DNA from: Proteobacteria bacterium UBA7420
Lineage (GTDB): Bacteria; Pseudomonadota; Gammaproteobacteria; Magnimaribacterales; D2472
Length of the DNA stretch: 22,184 nucleotides
Direction of reading: 5' to 3'
NCBI GenBank assembly: GCA_002469975.1
Contig: DKMG01000013.1
Coordinates: 1-22,184, forward strand
The position numbers and the translations under genes were made by a program. Under the pieces are notes generated by a model, which had not been told where the DNA came from, did not search any database, and saw nothing but the letters and a program-made list of their open reading frames with translations. The first letter of the stretch is position 1. Every line of letters starts with the position of its first letter. This document shows positions 1 to 8,047 of this stretch, piece by piece.

Positions 1-720
1 TGCTATAAAAACTTCTAAAGGTGCGTTTCCTGCTCCAGCCCCCATCCCAGCTAAACTTGCATCAACTCTATCGGCACCATTTTCAACAGCTACAATTGAG
101 TTTGCGACTCCAAGAGATAGATTGTGATGAGCATGCATGCCTGTTTGAGTTTCTGGATTTAACTTAGCTTTAAATGCTTGAAATCGCTCAGCAACATCTT
201 GCATGCTTAGCGCGCCACCAGAATCAACAACATAAACACACTCCGCCCCATAAGACTCCATCAATTTTGCTTGCTCTGCTAGATTTGAAGGCGTTGTCAT
301 ATGTGACATCATTAAAAATCCAATGGTGTCCATTCCAAGCTCTCTTGCAAACTCGATATGCTGCCTAGAAACATCTGCTTCGGTACAGTGAGTTGCCACT
401 CGAACTGAACGGACGCCAAGATCCCATGCCCATTTTAGATCTTCTTTAATGGCAATGCCTGGGAGTATAAGTGTGGTTAATTTGGAGTGCTTGAGGTTAT
501 CTGCAACTGCAGCAATCCACTCTTGATCTGTGTGAGCACCAAAACCATAATTAAATGAAGAGCCAGAGAGCCCATCTCCATGAGCAACCTCAATCGCGTC
601 TACCTTTGCCTCGTCTAATGCTTTAGCAATCTCCACCACATGATCAAGACCATATTGATGTCGAATAGCATGCATTCCATCCCTTAAGGTCACATCCTGT
701 ATATATATTTTCTTTGTCAT
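1..720 (-). CDS. hsaF: 4-hydroxy-2-oxovalerate-type aldolase, HsaF/DmpG family (partial, C-terminus beyond window)
   Basis: This pyruvate aldolase splits the 4-hydroxy-2-oxoacid made by the upstream hydratase into pyruvate and an aldehyde (propanal in the steroid pathway). Seen: 240 in-frame codons from an ATG at 720 to the window edge, out of roughly 340 in the family. The N-terminus carries the family motif DVTLRDGMHA (residues 9-18, with the Arg-Asp pair at 13-14 and His17), and the metal-binding HAHHN motif lies at residues 196-200. The start overlaps the stop of hsaG by ATGA, which supports this start and translational coupling. In the family the enzyme forms a channelling complex with the acylating aldehyde dehydrogenase encoded immediately upstream. 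Whether the steroid or a generic catechol pathway is served rests on context. The missing third is presumably the C-terminal helical communication domain. Confidence 0.93.
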   Translation of the reverse strand, partial: MTKKIYIQDVTLRDGMHAIRHQYGLDHVVEIAKALDEAKVDAIEVAHGDGLSGSSFNYGFGAHTDQEWIAAVADNLKHSKLTTLILPGIAIKEDLKWAWDLGVRSVRVATHCTEADVSRQHIEFARELGMDTIGFLMMSHMTTPSNLAEQAKLMESYGAECVYVVDSGGALSMQDVAERFQAFKAKLNPETQTGMHAHHNLSLGVANSIVAVENGADRVDASLAGMGAGAGNAPLEVFIA

Positions 721-1640
721 GAGCTTAATTTAATTAATTCTTGAGCAGTCCCCATCGCCGCAGACGTCATGATGTCTAAATTTCCTGCGTACTTTGGTAG
801 ATAATGACCTGCGCCCTCTACCTCTAAAAAAATTGATGCTTTTAAACCTTCAAACTCTCCATACCCTGGAATTATGCAAGGATTATTGGATCCAAAACGC
901 TCAAACTGAACTTCCTGCTTTAAACGATACCCAGGAACGTAACTTTGAACTTTAGACACCATCATCTCCACGCTCTCTTTAACTAACTGCTGATCCACGG
1001 GATCGCACAATGTAAACACTGTGTTCCTCATCAACAATGGAGGATCAGCTGGGTTGAGAACAATAATTGCTTTTGCGCGGTCTGCACCTCCAACTTTCTC
1101 TAAGCCAAGAGCTGTAGTTTGAGTAAACTCATCGATGTTAGCCCTGGTTCCTGGGCCAGCAGATTTTGAGGAAACCGAAGCAACGATTTCTGCATACCGA
1201 ACGCTTGAAATTTGATTCACTGCTGCCACCATGGGTATAGTTGCTTGGCCACCACAAGTTACCATGTTTACATTTTGCTCCTGCAAATGTTCTGATAAAT
1301 TAACAACAGGCACACAATATGGGCCTATAGCTGCTGGTGTTAAATCAATCATTTGCTTGCCATCTTGTGAAATTAACTCATGATGCGTTTTGTGGGCCCC
1401 TGCCGATGTGGCATCAAAAAATATCTGAGTATCGGCGTACTCAGGCATCGCCATAAACCCCTGCAGGCCTTCTGAACAAATAGGAATATTTAAAGATTGA
1501 GCCATAGCCAGGCCCTCTGATGCAGGGTCTATTCCAATAACACCTGTAAGGTTAAGAGAGGGAGATGTTTTTGAAATCTTAAGCATTAGATCAGTTCCAA
1601 TATTTCCAGAACCTATAATCGCGCAGTTAGTTTTTATCAT
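717..1640 (-). CDS. hsaG: acetaldehyde/propanal dehydrogenase (acylating), HsaG/DmpF family
   Basis: It oxidises the aldehyde released by the aldolase to the acyl-CoA with NAD+ and CoA; propionyl-CoA is expected in steroid degradation. The 307-residue length is typical. A Rossmann motif GSGNIGTD sits at residues 10-17. The catalytic cysteine is C129 in VTCGGQATIP, and the SAGPGTRANIDEF stretch is the conserved region that follows in this family. The C-terminal EVEGAGHYLPKYAGNLDIMT segment is also characteristic. The gene lies 2 bases after hsaE and overlaps hsaF by 4 bases. The order E-G-F matches that of mycobacterial hsaEGF. Family assignment is firm; substrate preference (propanal rather than acetaldehyde) is inferred from the operon. 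Confidence 0.95.
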   Translation of the reverse strand: MIKTNCAIIGSGNIGTDLMLKISKTSPSLNLTGVIGIDPASEGLAMAQSLNIPICSEGLQGFMAMPEYADTQIFFDATSAGAHKTHHELISQDGKQMIDLTPAAIGPYCVPVVNLSEHLQEQNVNMVTCGGQATIPMVAAVNQISSVRYAEIVASVSSKSAGPGTRANIDEFTQTTALGLEKVGGADRAKAIIVLNPADPPLLMRNTVFTLCDPVDQQLVKESVEMMVSKVQSYVPGYRLKQEVQFERFGSNNPCIIPGYGEFEGLKASIFLEVEGAGHYLPKYAGNLDIMTSAAMGTAQELIKLSS

Positions 1641-1642
1641 AA

Positions 1643-2428
1643 TTAAGTAAAGTTGATCTCGCAGGTCCCAACGCCCTTGAGCTCCATTGAAAATTTATCT
1701 CCAGAGACAGCTGGCTCTAATGGCACCAATGAGCCTGATAATATAATCTCATTTTGCAGCAAGGGAATGTCATATGCTCCAAGAGTATTGGCCAACCAGG
1801 CCACTGCTTCTGCCGGGTGACCTTGCACTGCTGAGCCAAAACCAGAAGATAAAAACTCACCATTTTTTGTGACCTGAACCTCTAACTCATCCATAGCAAA
1901 CTTAGCAGGCGAACACTCGCCCTCTCCTAAAACAAATATTCCACAAGAAGCATTGTCAGCAACCGTGTCTTGGATTTTAATATTCCAATCAAGAATGCGC
2001 GAATCAACAATTTCAAAGCAAGGCAAGATTTTAGCTGTTGCATCAATCACATCCTCTTTGGTGATGCCCGGTCCATGTAAATTATCTTTCAAAATAAATG
2101 CAATTTCTGCTTCAGCTCGTGGTTGAATTAACGAGCCTTGAATCAAGAATTCAGATTGATTAGAGACCTGCATTGTATTGGTCAAAAATCCAAAATCTGG
2201 CTGATTCACGCCGAGCATTTCTTGCACAACTGCACTAGTCACACCAATTTTTTTCCCTACAATTATTTCACCATCATCTTCACGGAGCGATAAAAACTTG
2301 CGAGATATTTGATATGCGTCATTGATATCAATGTCAGGAAATTTATCGGTTAATGGCCCGATGGTTTGTTGATTTCTAAGAGCTAAAAATAGCTCAGCAG
2401 CAATGTCATTAATTGTATTTAGGTTCAT
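1643..2428 (-). CDS. hsaE: 2-hydroxyhexa-2,4-dienoate hydratase (2-keto-4-pentenoate hydratase family)
   Basis: It adds water to the 2-hydroxydienoate released by the meta-cleavage hydrolase, giving the 4-hydroxy-2-oxoacid used by the aldolase. Seen: 261 residues, usual for MhpD/HsaE. GKKIGVT lies at 58-64 and PRAEAEIAFIL at 103-113. Metal-ligand candidates E106, E108 and E139 fall at the spacing known for this family (E-x-E, then the CFEIVDSRI motif). Also seen are a DTVADNAS motif and a QGHPAEAVAWLAN helix. It sits 3 bases after hsaD and 2 bases before hsaG, so the four genes D-E-G-F form a complete lower meta-cleavage route. An alternative is a general catechol-pathway hydratase, which the surrounding steroid genes make less likely. 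Confidence 0.94.
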   Translation of the reverse strand: MNLNTINDIAAELFLALRNQQTIGPLTDKFPDIDINDAYQISRKFLSLREDDGEIIVGKKIGVTSAVVQEMLGVNQPDFGFLTNTMQVSNQSEFLIQGSLIQPRAEAEIAFILKDNLHGPGITKEDVIDATAKILPCFEIVDSRILDWNIKIQDTVADNASCGIFVLGEGECSPAKFAMDELEVQVTKNGEFLSSGFGSAVQGHPAEAVAWLANTLGAYDIPLLQNEIILSGSLVPLEPAVSGDKFSMELKGVGTCEINFT

Positions 2429-2431
2429 GGA

Positions 2432-3241
2432 TTAACTCTTTAAAAAATTAATGCAGGAAGTATTAAAAACCTCTTCTTGCTCAATCATTACCCAATGACC
2501 GCATTGACTAAAGAGCATAACCTGAGCATTAGGGCAATGCTCCCCAATTTTCATAGAGCCAGAGACAGGTATAAATTGATCATTCATACCCCAGAAAGCC
2601 AGTACTGGTTGATGCAGAAGATGAAGTTGCTCCTCCATATTTGGAATAGCCATGGTTGCCAACACTTGAGAATTCATGAGTGGCAAAATCTCCATTCTCT
2701 CTTGAACCATCTCATCTGTAACAATGGATGCATCATAAGGAAATAAAGCCAAGAGCCCCTCAATTTTCTCTTGATTCATATCCCCACCCAGAAAATCTGA
2801 CATTAATTTCTTAATTCCTGGCATCTCACCATAGGCTGCTTGATCTTCAACTCCCCCTGGAGCCATTAAAATAAGCTTTTGAACACGCTCTGAATGACTT
2901 AATCCTAAGCCAATGGAAAGAGCTCCGCCTAAGCTATTTCCAATTAAAGAGAATTGATTAATGGCTAAGTTATCCAGTAGCTCTATAATTTTTTGATTGA
3001 AATAATCCAAGGAGTAAATAACATCCTCAGGCTTGCTTGAAAATCCATACCCAGGTAAATCAGGCAAAATAACTCTAAAACCAGCATCCCTAAGAGCAAT
3101 AAAATTATTTTTAAAATTGGTATGACCAGATGCTCCAGTGCCGCTACCATGAAGAAGGACTACAGCCTCACCCTCACCCTCATCATAGTAATGAAAACGA
3201 AAATCATCTTGGACATCAATATATTGACCTTCTGGAATCAT
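2432..3241 (-). CDS. hsaD: meta-cleavage product hydrolase, HsaD/TesD-like alpha/beta hydrolase
   Basis: It cleaves the C-C bond of the ring-opened product made by HsaC (4,9-DSHA in steroid pathways), releasing HIP/DOHNAA and a 2-hydroxydienoate. Seen: a 269-residue alpha/beta hydrolase. The oxyanion-hole region is LLHGSGTGASG (29-39), the nucleophile elbow GNSLGG has Ser103, the acid is D221 in FWGMNDQFIP, and the base is H249 in the CGHWVMIE motif typical of BphD/HsaD enzymes. The GNSLGG elbow and the GTGA segment after HGSG are typical of C-C hydrolases rather than esterases. The gene is 4 bases after the P450 and 3 bases before hsaE. The identification as the steroid member depends on hsaC and the ipd genes in the same operon. 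Confidence 0.9.
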   Translation of the reverse strand: MIPEGQYIDVQDDFRFHYYDEGEGEAVVLLHGSGTGASGHTNFKNNFIALRDAGFRVILPDLPGYGFSSKPEDVIYSLDYFNQKIIELLDNLAINQFSLIGNSLGGALSIGLGLSHSERVQKLILMAPGGVEDQAAYGEMPGIKKLMSDFLGGDMNQEKIEGLLALFPYDASIVTDEMVQERMEILPLMNSQVLATMAIPNMEEQLHLLHQPVLAFWGMNDQFIPVSGSMKIGEHCPNAQVMLFSQCGHWVMIEQEEVFNTSCINFLKS

Positions 3242-3245
3242 AAAA

Positions 3246-4592
3246 TTAAATCTTTGTTAGGGTTATGGGCAGCCCATCAATGGGTCGAGGTAAATGAACA
3301 TGCATGAATGCTGGGTCATAGTCAGGACGCAGCGTCACTCGATAGTTCTTGAGAAGTCGAAATAAATATAACTTCGCATTCATTAAAGCAAAATGCATTC
3401 CTATGCATTTGTGGGCACCCCCACCAAATGGAACGTAGCTAAATCCGTGTCTCTTATGCTCTGCTCTTTCTGGAGAAAACCTCATAGGATCAAACTCCAA
3501 AGGATTGGACCACCACTCATCCATTCTATGAGTAAACGGTGGGCTAAGCATAACCATAGTATTGGCAGGAATATCATATCCGTGAACATGGACATCACGC
3601 GTAGTTCTTCTGTTAAGGATCATGACAGAAGGATAAAATCTTAATGTTTCTTGGAAAACATATTCTGTTAATGTCATTTCAGCTAAATCTTCAAAAGTTG
3701 GCATTTCATTTTTGACATTAAAAATTTCATTTCTGACCTTGTCTTGCCACTCTGGATTTTTACCTAGGTAATAAAGAATATTAGTCAAAGCACTTGTTGT
3801 GGTGTCGAATGCCGCAAACAATAAAAATGCCATATGGCCATCAATATCCTCATCATCAAGGTATTCGCCATCTTCGTCTTGCGCGTTGCAGTAACGAGTA
3901 AACATATCCTCTGCATCTGAACCCCTGCGAAGTGGAATATTTACTTTAAAGAACTGCCTAAGCTCCTCTCTTGCTTTGAGTGACTTGTTAAAAGTTGTAA
4001 ATGGAATGTTGTAAGGAAAAGGAGTGATCAGACCCTTGTTAATTGTTTCAAAAATATAATTTAATCTTTGGGCTTCAGGGCTTTTTTCATCTAGGCCAAT
4101 AAATACTCTTGCTGCAACATCCATAAGCGTTTCTTGAATATTGTCATAAAAAATAAATTCCTCATTAACAGGCATTGCTTGAATTCTTCTTTCTTGAATT
4201 GGATTAAGCATCTCAACATAAGATTTCAATGCATCTGTTTTAAATGCTGGTTGAGAGGCTCTCCTGGTTCTCTTATGTTTCTTGTCATCTCGGATAAGCA
4301 TGCCCTCAGGATATAAAGTGCCTAAAGAGCTTCCATAGCCACCAGCCGAACTAAAATTACCTTTTGGATCAAAAAGTGCTGCCTCATTAAACTCAGGCCC
4401 TAGGCACATCAGAATTCTTTGATTTTTGACCATGTCTAAGCGCGATACAGGACCAAATCTTTCATAGTGATCATTGCAAAAAGCAATAGAGTCTTTAACC
4501 AAGTCAATGGTTTTCCCTAAAAATGGTAATCCATACTCCCCTGGAAATTGAGAGAGATTTCTATTGTCTGGAGCTAATTTAATTTTTGACAT
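3246..4592 (-). CDS. cytochrome P450 (CYP51/CYP26/CYP120-like architecture)
   Basis: A heme monooxygenase of 448 residues with no N-terminal membrane anchor, so a soluble bacterial enzyme that needs separate redox partners, none of which are in this window. The N-terminus has FPGEYGLPFLGKTIDLVKD (16-34), the proline-rich lead seen in the CYP26/CYP51/CYP120 type. The I-helix oxygen-activation motif is AAFDTTT (260-266), the K-helix ExxR is E315-R318, and the heme-binding loop FGGGAHKCIG ends in the proximal cysteine C396. The C-terminal LPRPIDGLPITL resembles the PRP-DGLP ending of those families. The heme loop differs from the actinobacterial CYP125 style, so it is not an obvious copy of the cholesterol C26 hydroxylase. 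Lying inside a steroid operon, 4 bases before hsaD, it probably hydroxylates a steroid or side chain, but its substrate is unknown. It starts at an ATG with a weak ribosome site, 12 bases after the SDR gene. Confidence 0.92.
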   Translation of the reverse strand: MSKIKLAPDNRNLSQFPGEYGLPFLGKTIDLVKDSIAFCNDHYERFGPVSRLDMVKNQRILMCLGPEFNEAALFDPKGNFSSAGGYGSSLGTLYPEGMLIRDDKKHKRTRRASQPAFKTDALKSYVEMLNPIQERRIQAMPVNEEFIFYDNIQETLMDVAARVFIGLDEKSPEAQRLNYIFETINKGLITPFPYNIPFTTFNKSLKAREELRQFFKVNIPLRRGSDAEDMFTRYCNAQDEDGEYLDDEDIDGHMAFLLFAAFDTTTSALTNILYYLGKNPEWQDKVRNEIFNVKNEMPTFEDLAEMTLTEYVFQETLRFYPSVMILNRRTTRDVHVHGYDIPANTMVMLSPPFTHRMDEWWSNPLEFDPMRFSPERAEHKRHGFSYVPFGGGAHKCIGMHFALMNAKLYLFRLLKNYRVTLRPDYDPAFMHVHLPRPIDGLPITLTKI

Positions 4593-4604
4593 GTTATTAA
4601 TGAA

Positions 4605-5378
4605 TTATGAATTTTTACTCAATAGTTTCCACCAGTAATTTGGGAAAAACCTTCGGATTCTTGTGGCATAGAGTGCATCTGAGGTAGGAAAACAAATAAC
4701 TTTATCAGTCAATAAGTCTCGCTCTATTGCTGTTACTACTTCTTCTGGGTCATTGAGAGTGCCCTTTTTCTTTGCCTTGCTTATAGAGCTAGGAGCATCA
4801 GTCTCATCAACCCATCTCATTAATGGGGTATCTGTCATAGCTGGGCAAACTAGCAAAACTCGAATAGCCGTATCCTCCAATTCTTTGGCTAAGATTTCTC
4901 CAAACATATTTACTGCTGCTTTAGAGGCGCTGTAAGCTGCCATATTTTCAACCGGGCAAGTGCCGGCGATGGAGCCAAAAAGTATAATTTGCCCTTCATT
5001 TCTTTTAATCATTTCTGGGAGGATGCTGGTAACAATGTTAACTGTACCTTCGTAATTAATTCTCATGAGCATGTTAATGGAGTCAGCTGATAAGTCTGAG
5101 ACTTTACCCATAGGCATTATCGCGCCGGCATTTGTTACTCGATCTATAGGGCCTAGTTCACTTTGCACTTGCTGAACCATGGCCTGAACGGCTGCGGTGT
5201 CAGAAAGATCGCATGGAAAAATTGAAATATTATTAGATTCTTGTTTCAGATCATTCAATGCACTTTCATTAACATCAACTGCAGCAACATGCACACCATC
5301 AGCAGCCAAGCGTTTAGCTGAAATTCTTCCCATCCCACTTGCCGCACCTGTTACCAATGCTATTTTTATATCTGCCAA
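4605..5378 (-). CDS. short-chain dehydrogenase/reductase, probable steroid or alcohol dehydrogenase
   Basis: A classical SDR of 257 residues. The cofactor loop TGAASGMG is at 10-17, a TNAGA variant of the NNAG motif at 82-86, and the catalytic triad is S136, Y149 and K153 (SIAGT and YSASK). D35 after the second strand (VAAVDVNE) favours NAD(H). The start is a TTG at 5378: a GGGGG ribosome site at 5385-5389 lies 6 bases upstream, and the nearby ATG at 5381-5383 is in another frame. The gene lies between the EthD-like gene and the P450, so oxidation of an alcohol made by the P450 is a plausible but unproven role. The C-terminal region around residues 215-257 contains a basic, aromatic segment (RIRRFFPNYWWKLL) that could touch the membrane. 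It is not recognisably IpdF, which is encoded separately upstream. Confidence 0.88.
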   Translation of the reverse strand: MADIKIALVTGAASGMGRISAKRLAADGVHVAAVDVNESALNDLKQESNNISIFPCDLSDTAAVQAMVQQVQSELGPIDRVTNAGAIMPMGKVSDLSADSINMLMRINYEGTVNIVTSILPEMIKRNEGQIILFGSIAGTCPVENMAAYSASKAAVNMFGEILAKELEDTAIRVLLVCPAMTDTPLMRWVDETDAPSSISKAKKKGTLNDPEEVVTAIERDLLTDKVICFPTSDALYATRIRRFFPNYWWKLLSKNS

Positions 5379-5388
5379 AACATACCCC

Positions 5389-6096
5389 CTATATTTTATT
5401 ACTTTCTATCATTCTATAACGACTTGTTGGAATTACTTCAATCTTTGTAAAATCAATAAATTGCTTGCAACTATCCATCATCACCTCAATATTTTTCGAC
5501 AGTAATTCTGTATTACCCTGGGCATCATAAAAAATTGATGGATCGGACATGGCACCAGATGGAAAACATTCTTCAATGATGGCAATAAATCTCGGAGAGG
5601 ATTCTTGCAGAGGTCTAACAATAGTATTTTGAATGTATGTAAAGTTAGATTGAGTTTCAATGGCTATCTTGGTGTGATGGTGTGTCCAATGATCAAACCA
5701 GTCAAAGGAACTCATATTTTCTGGTTTTTCCAAGAAAACAATCTGAGAAAATCCTTCACTCCTTTGCCCTTCCTGGTCTTTGCTCTCATCATGCAGAATA
5801 ACTGACTCGCTAACAATAAATCCTTCCACTTTTCTGGAAGCAGTCTGAAGGTACTCCATGATATTTTCTGAGTAATAGCTGCTAGCTACCTTAATGGACA
5901 CAACAGCATCTGGAGATGCAGGGTAGCTAGATTGAGCAAGTTGTAATGCAGATTTCACATCATCATCAGCAATATTAACCTGCAATTCTATTACCTGAGA
6001 TTGCAAAGTTTTAACTAAATCTTGCAGAAGGAAAGCTTTAAATTGACCCAGGGACTCAGAATTATTTTTCCAGAGCTTGTAAGCAATTTTTTCCAC
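5389..6096 (-). CDS. EthD-like / dimeric alpha-beta barrel protein of unknown function
   Basis: A 235-residue protein with no signal peptide or membrane segment. The clearest region is residues 118-165, where FDWFDHWTHHHTKIA (131-145) followed by a FTYIQNTIVRP strand matches the EthD-type ferredoxin-like fold (phenylalanine-tryptophan-His cluster, then Y-x-Q-N). The N-terminal half may be a second, diverged copy of the same fold, which would make an internal dimer. EthD proteins often accompany P450s and oxygenases without a settled biochemical role. Translation appears to begin at a GTG (6096) that directly follows the ipdF stop codon with no spacer (TAAGTG), suggesting coupled reinitiation. 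It is 10 bases ahead of the SDR/P450 pair, so the three may act together. No catalytic function can be assigned. Confidence 0.78.
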   Translation of the reverse strand: MEKIAYKLWKNNSESLGQFKAFLLQDLVKTLQSQVIELQVNIADDDVKSALQLAQSSYPASPDAVVSIKVASSYYSENIMEYLQTASRKVEGFIVSESVILHDESKDQEGQRSEGFSQIVFLEKPENMSSFDWFDHWTHHHTKIAIETQSNFTYIQNTIVRPLQESSPRFIAIIEECFPSGAMSDPSIFYDAQGNTELLSKNIEVMMDSCKQFIDFTKIEVIPTSRYRMIESNKI

Positions 6097-6879
6097 TTAT
6101 GCTCTCTGAGAAGAAACAGAAATGACTTCACCCGTCATATAAGAGGATAAATCTGATGCTAAAAATAAAATAACATTTGCAACTTCCCAAGGCTCAGCAC
6201 CTCTTCCAAAAGCTTCTTTTGAAGAAAGGTCTGCTATCAGCTCAGCAGAACTAGTTTTTGATAGGTGTGGATTCATAGCTAAACTGGGGGCCACTGCATT
6301 AATTCTAATACCGTCATTTACAGTCTCCAAGGCGACACATCTAGTGAGGGCCATCACGCCCGCCTTAGCTGCAGCATAATGAGACTGTCCAGCCTGTGCT
6401 CTCCAACCTAACACAGAGGCATTATTCACTATCACACCCTCTGAGATTTTTAAGATTGGGATCGCTGCTCTCATCATCTTCATTGCACCCTTTAATGTAA
6501 CATCCATCACCAAGTCCCAATTTTCATTGGTCATACTCTCTAAGGAGGATTCGCCACCAAGACCTGCATTATTTATAACTGCATTTAAGGACCCAAACTT
6601 CTCAAGTGCCAATGCGAACATGACATCAATATCAGCATCTTCAGTAACGTTGCAGATGCAGCCCTCTATAGTGCCAAGGTTTAACTCTCTTAAACTCTCA
6701 ATGGCTTTATCTAATCTAGCCTCATTCACATCTGATATAAAAACATTTGCCCCTTCCTCTAGAAAACGTTTGGCAGTAGCAAAACCTATGCCTGCACCCG
6801 CAGCAGCTGTAAGAAGAATATTTTGCCCTTTAAACAAATTTCTTCCAATAGGATATTCAGGATTCTGTAATCTTGTCAT
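6097..6879 (-). CDS. ipdF: SDR oxidising the hydroxylated HIP-CoA intermediate, IpdF-like
   Basis: Known IpdF oxidises 5-hydroxy-HIC-CoA to HIC-CoA during catabolism of steroid rings C and D. Seen: 260 residues, NNAG at 103-106, catalytic S155, Y168 and K172. The segments NNASVLGWRAQ (152-162) and SHYAAAKAGVMALTR (166-180), plus KTSSAEL, EAFGRGAEPWEVA and SSYMTGEVISVS near the C-terminus, match IpdF almost word for word as I recall that family. The cofactor loop reads LTAAAGAGIG rather than the usual TGxxxGIG, a variation also remembered from IpdF. The chosen start is the ATG at 6879, which overlaps the fadA6 stop as ATGA; a TTG two codons upstream (6885) is a poorer choice. Family is firm, exact substrate is inferred. 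Confidence 0.9.
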   Translation of the reverse strand: MTRLQNPEYPIGRNLFKGQNILLTAAAGAGIGFATAKRFLEEGANVFISDVNEARLDKAIESLRELNLGTIEGCICNVTEDADIDVMFALALEKFGSLNAVINNAGLGGESSLESMTNENWDLVMDVTLKGAMKMMRAAIPILKISEGVIVNNASVLGWRAQAGQSHYAAAKAGVMALTRCVALETVNDGIRINAVAPSLAMNPHLSKTSSAELIADLSSKEAFGRGAEPWEVANVILFLASDLSSYMTGEVISVSSQRA

Positions 6880-8030
6880 GAGCAATTCTCTAAAATAGTA
6901 ACATTAGCCTGGCCGCCACCTTCACACATGGTCTGCAAACCAAATTTCACATTATCTCTTTTCATAGAGTGAATAAGAGTGGTCATTAATCTTGCCCCAG
7001 TTGCACCCAGTGGATGACCAAGAGCTATTGCGCCACCATGAATATTCATTTGTTCTATGGGGTAGTCCATTTCTTTTTGCCACGCCATAGCAACAGAGGC
7101 AAACGCTTCATTAATCTCAACTAAGCCAATGTCTTTAAGCTGAATACCGGATTTTTGGACAGCATGTCGGGTAGCCGGCATGGGCGCCGTAAGCATCCAT
7201 ATTGGGTCATCAGCTCTAACGCTTATGTGCGCAACTCTAACCAAAGGAGTTAAATTAAACTCTTTTAAAATTTTCTCAGAGACCACCAAGAGTGCTGAAG
7301 CAGCATCTGCATTTTGAGAGGAAATAGCAGCTGTAATACTGTGCCCTTCCACCAAAGGATTTAAAGAAGCCATTTTCTCTAAAGAAGTATCAGGTCGTGG
7401 AGTCTCGTCAACATGGAAATCGCCAATAGAGATAATCTCATCTGAGAAGACTTTAGACTCTATTGCTCTCATTGCTTTTTGATGACTATTAAAAGCAAAA
7501 AGCTCCATTTCTTCCCGAGAAATCTTCCATTTTTCAGCAATCATGTGAGCAGAATTGAACTGACTGACCTCTTGGGTCCCATAGCGCTCAACCCAACCCT
7601 TTGATCCCGAAAAAGGATCGGTAAAACCTAAGGCTTGGCCAGCTAACATGGCATAAGAGATCGGAATCATATTCATATTTTGAACCCCGCCTGCAACAAC
7701 CACATCTGATGTTCCTGACATTACGGCTTGAGTTGCGAAATGAACTGCTTGCTGTGATGAGCCACATTGGCGATCAACTGTCGTTCCTGGAACATGCTCT
7801 GGTAACCCCGCGGCGAGCCAGCAAGTTCTCGCGATGTCTCCAGCTTGAGGCCCAACCGTATCAACACAGCCAAAAATTACATCATCTACTAAGCCTGGAT
7901 CTAGGTCGACTTGATCAAAAGTAGCTGATAAAACCGAGGCACCTAGGTCAGCTGGATGCATTCCAGATAAGGAGCCTTTTTTCTTTCCTATTGGTGTGCG
8001 TAAAGCGCTAACAATGTATGCATCTTGCAT
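6876..8030 (-). CDS. fadA6: steroid-ring beta-ketothiolase, FadA6-like
   Basis: A thiolase of 384 residues. The acylated cysteine is C89 in VDRQCGSSQQA, H339 lies in GGAIALGHPLGATGA, and the second catalytic cysteine is C369 in QTMCEGGGQANVTI. The N-terminal DAYIVSALRTPIGKKKGSL and the SQFNSAHMIAEKWKISREEME stretch fit FadA6, the thiolase of HIP degradation that cleaves the last beta-keto intermediate to succinyl- and propionyl-CoA-type products. A good ribosome site (AGAGG) lies 7 bases before the ATG at 8030, with 17 bases to fadE32, the widest gap in this part of the operon. The product overlaps ipdF by 4 bases. It could in principle serve ordinary beta-oxidation, but the neighbourhood and motif match argue for steroid use. 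Confidence 0.93.
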   Translation of the reverse strand: MQDAYIVSALRTPIGKKKGSLSGMHPADLGASVLSATFDQVDLDPGLVDDVIFGCVDTVGPQAGDIARTCWLAAGLPEHVPGTTVDRQCGSSQQAVHFATQAVMSGTSDVVVAGGVQNMNMIPISYAMLAGQALGFTDPFSGSKGWVERYGTQEVSQFNSAHMIAEKWKISREEMELFAFNSHQKAMRAIESKVFSDEIISIGDFHVDETPRPDTSLEKMASLNPLVEGHSITAAISSQNADAASALLVVSEKILKEFNLTPLVRVAHISVRADDPIWMLTAPMPATRHAVQKSGIQLKDIGLVEINEAFASVAMAWQKEMDYPIEQMNIHGGAIALGHPLGATGARLMTTLIHSMKRDNVKFGLQTMCEGGGQANVTILENCS

Positions 8031-8047
8031 AATATTTTCCTCTTAAC

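Noticed and set aside
5197..5505. A 102-codon plus-strand ORF spanning the SDR/EthD-like gene junction
   Set aside because: It crosses two genes on the opposite strand and has no family features.
6527..6898. A 123-codon plus-strand ORF opposite ipdF and the end of fadA6
   Set aside because: It is fully antisense to a well-supported SDR gene, shows no domain motif, and is explained as a mirror of that gene's codon pattern.
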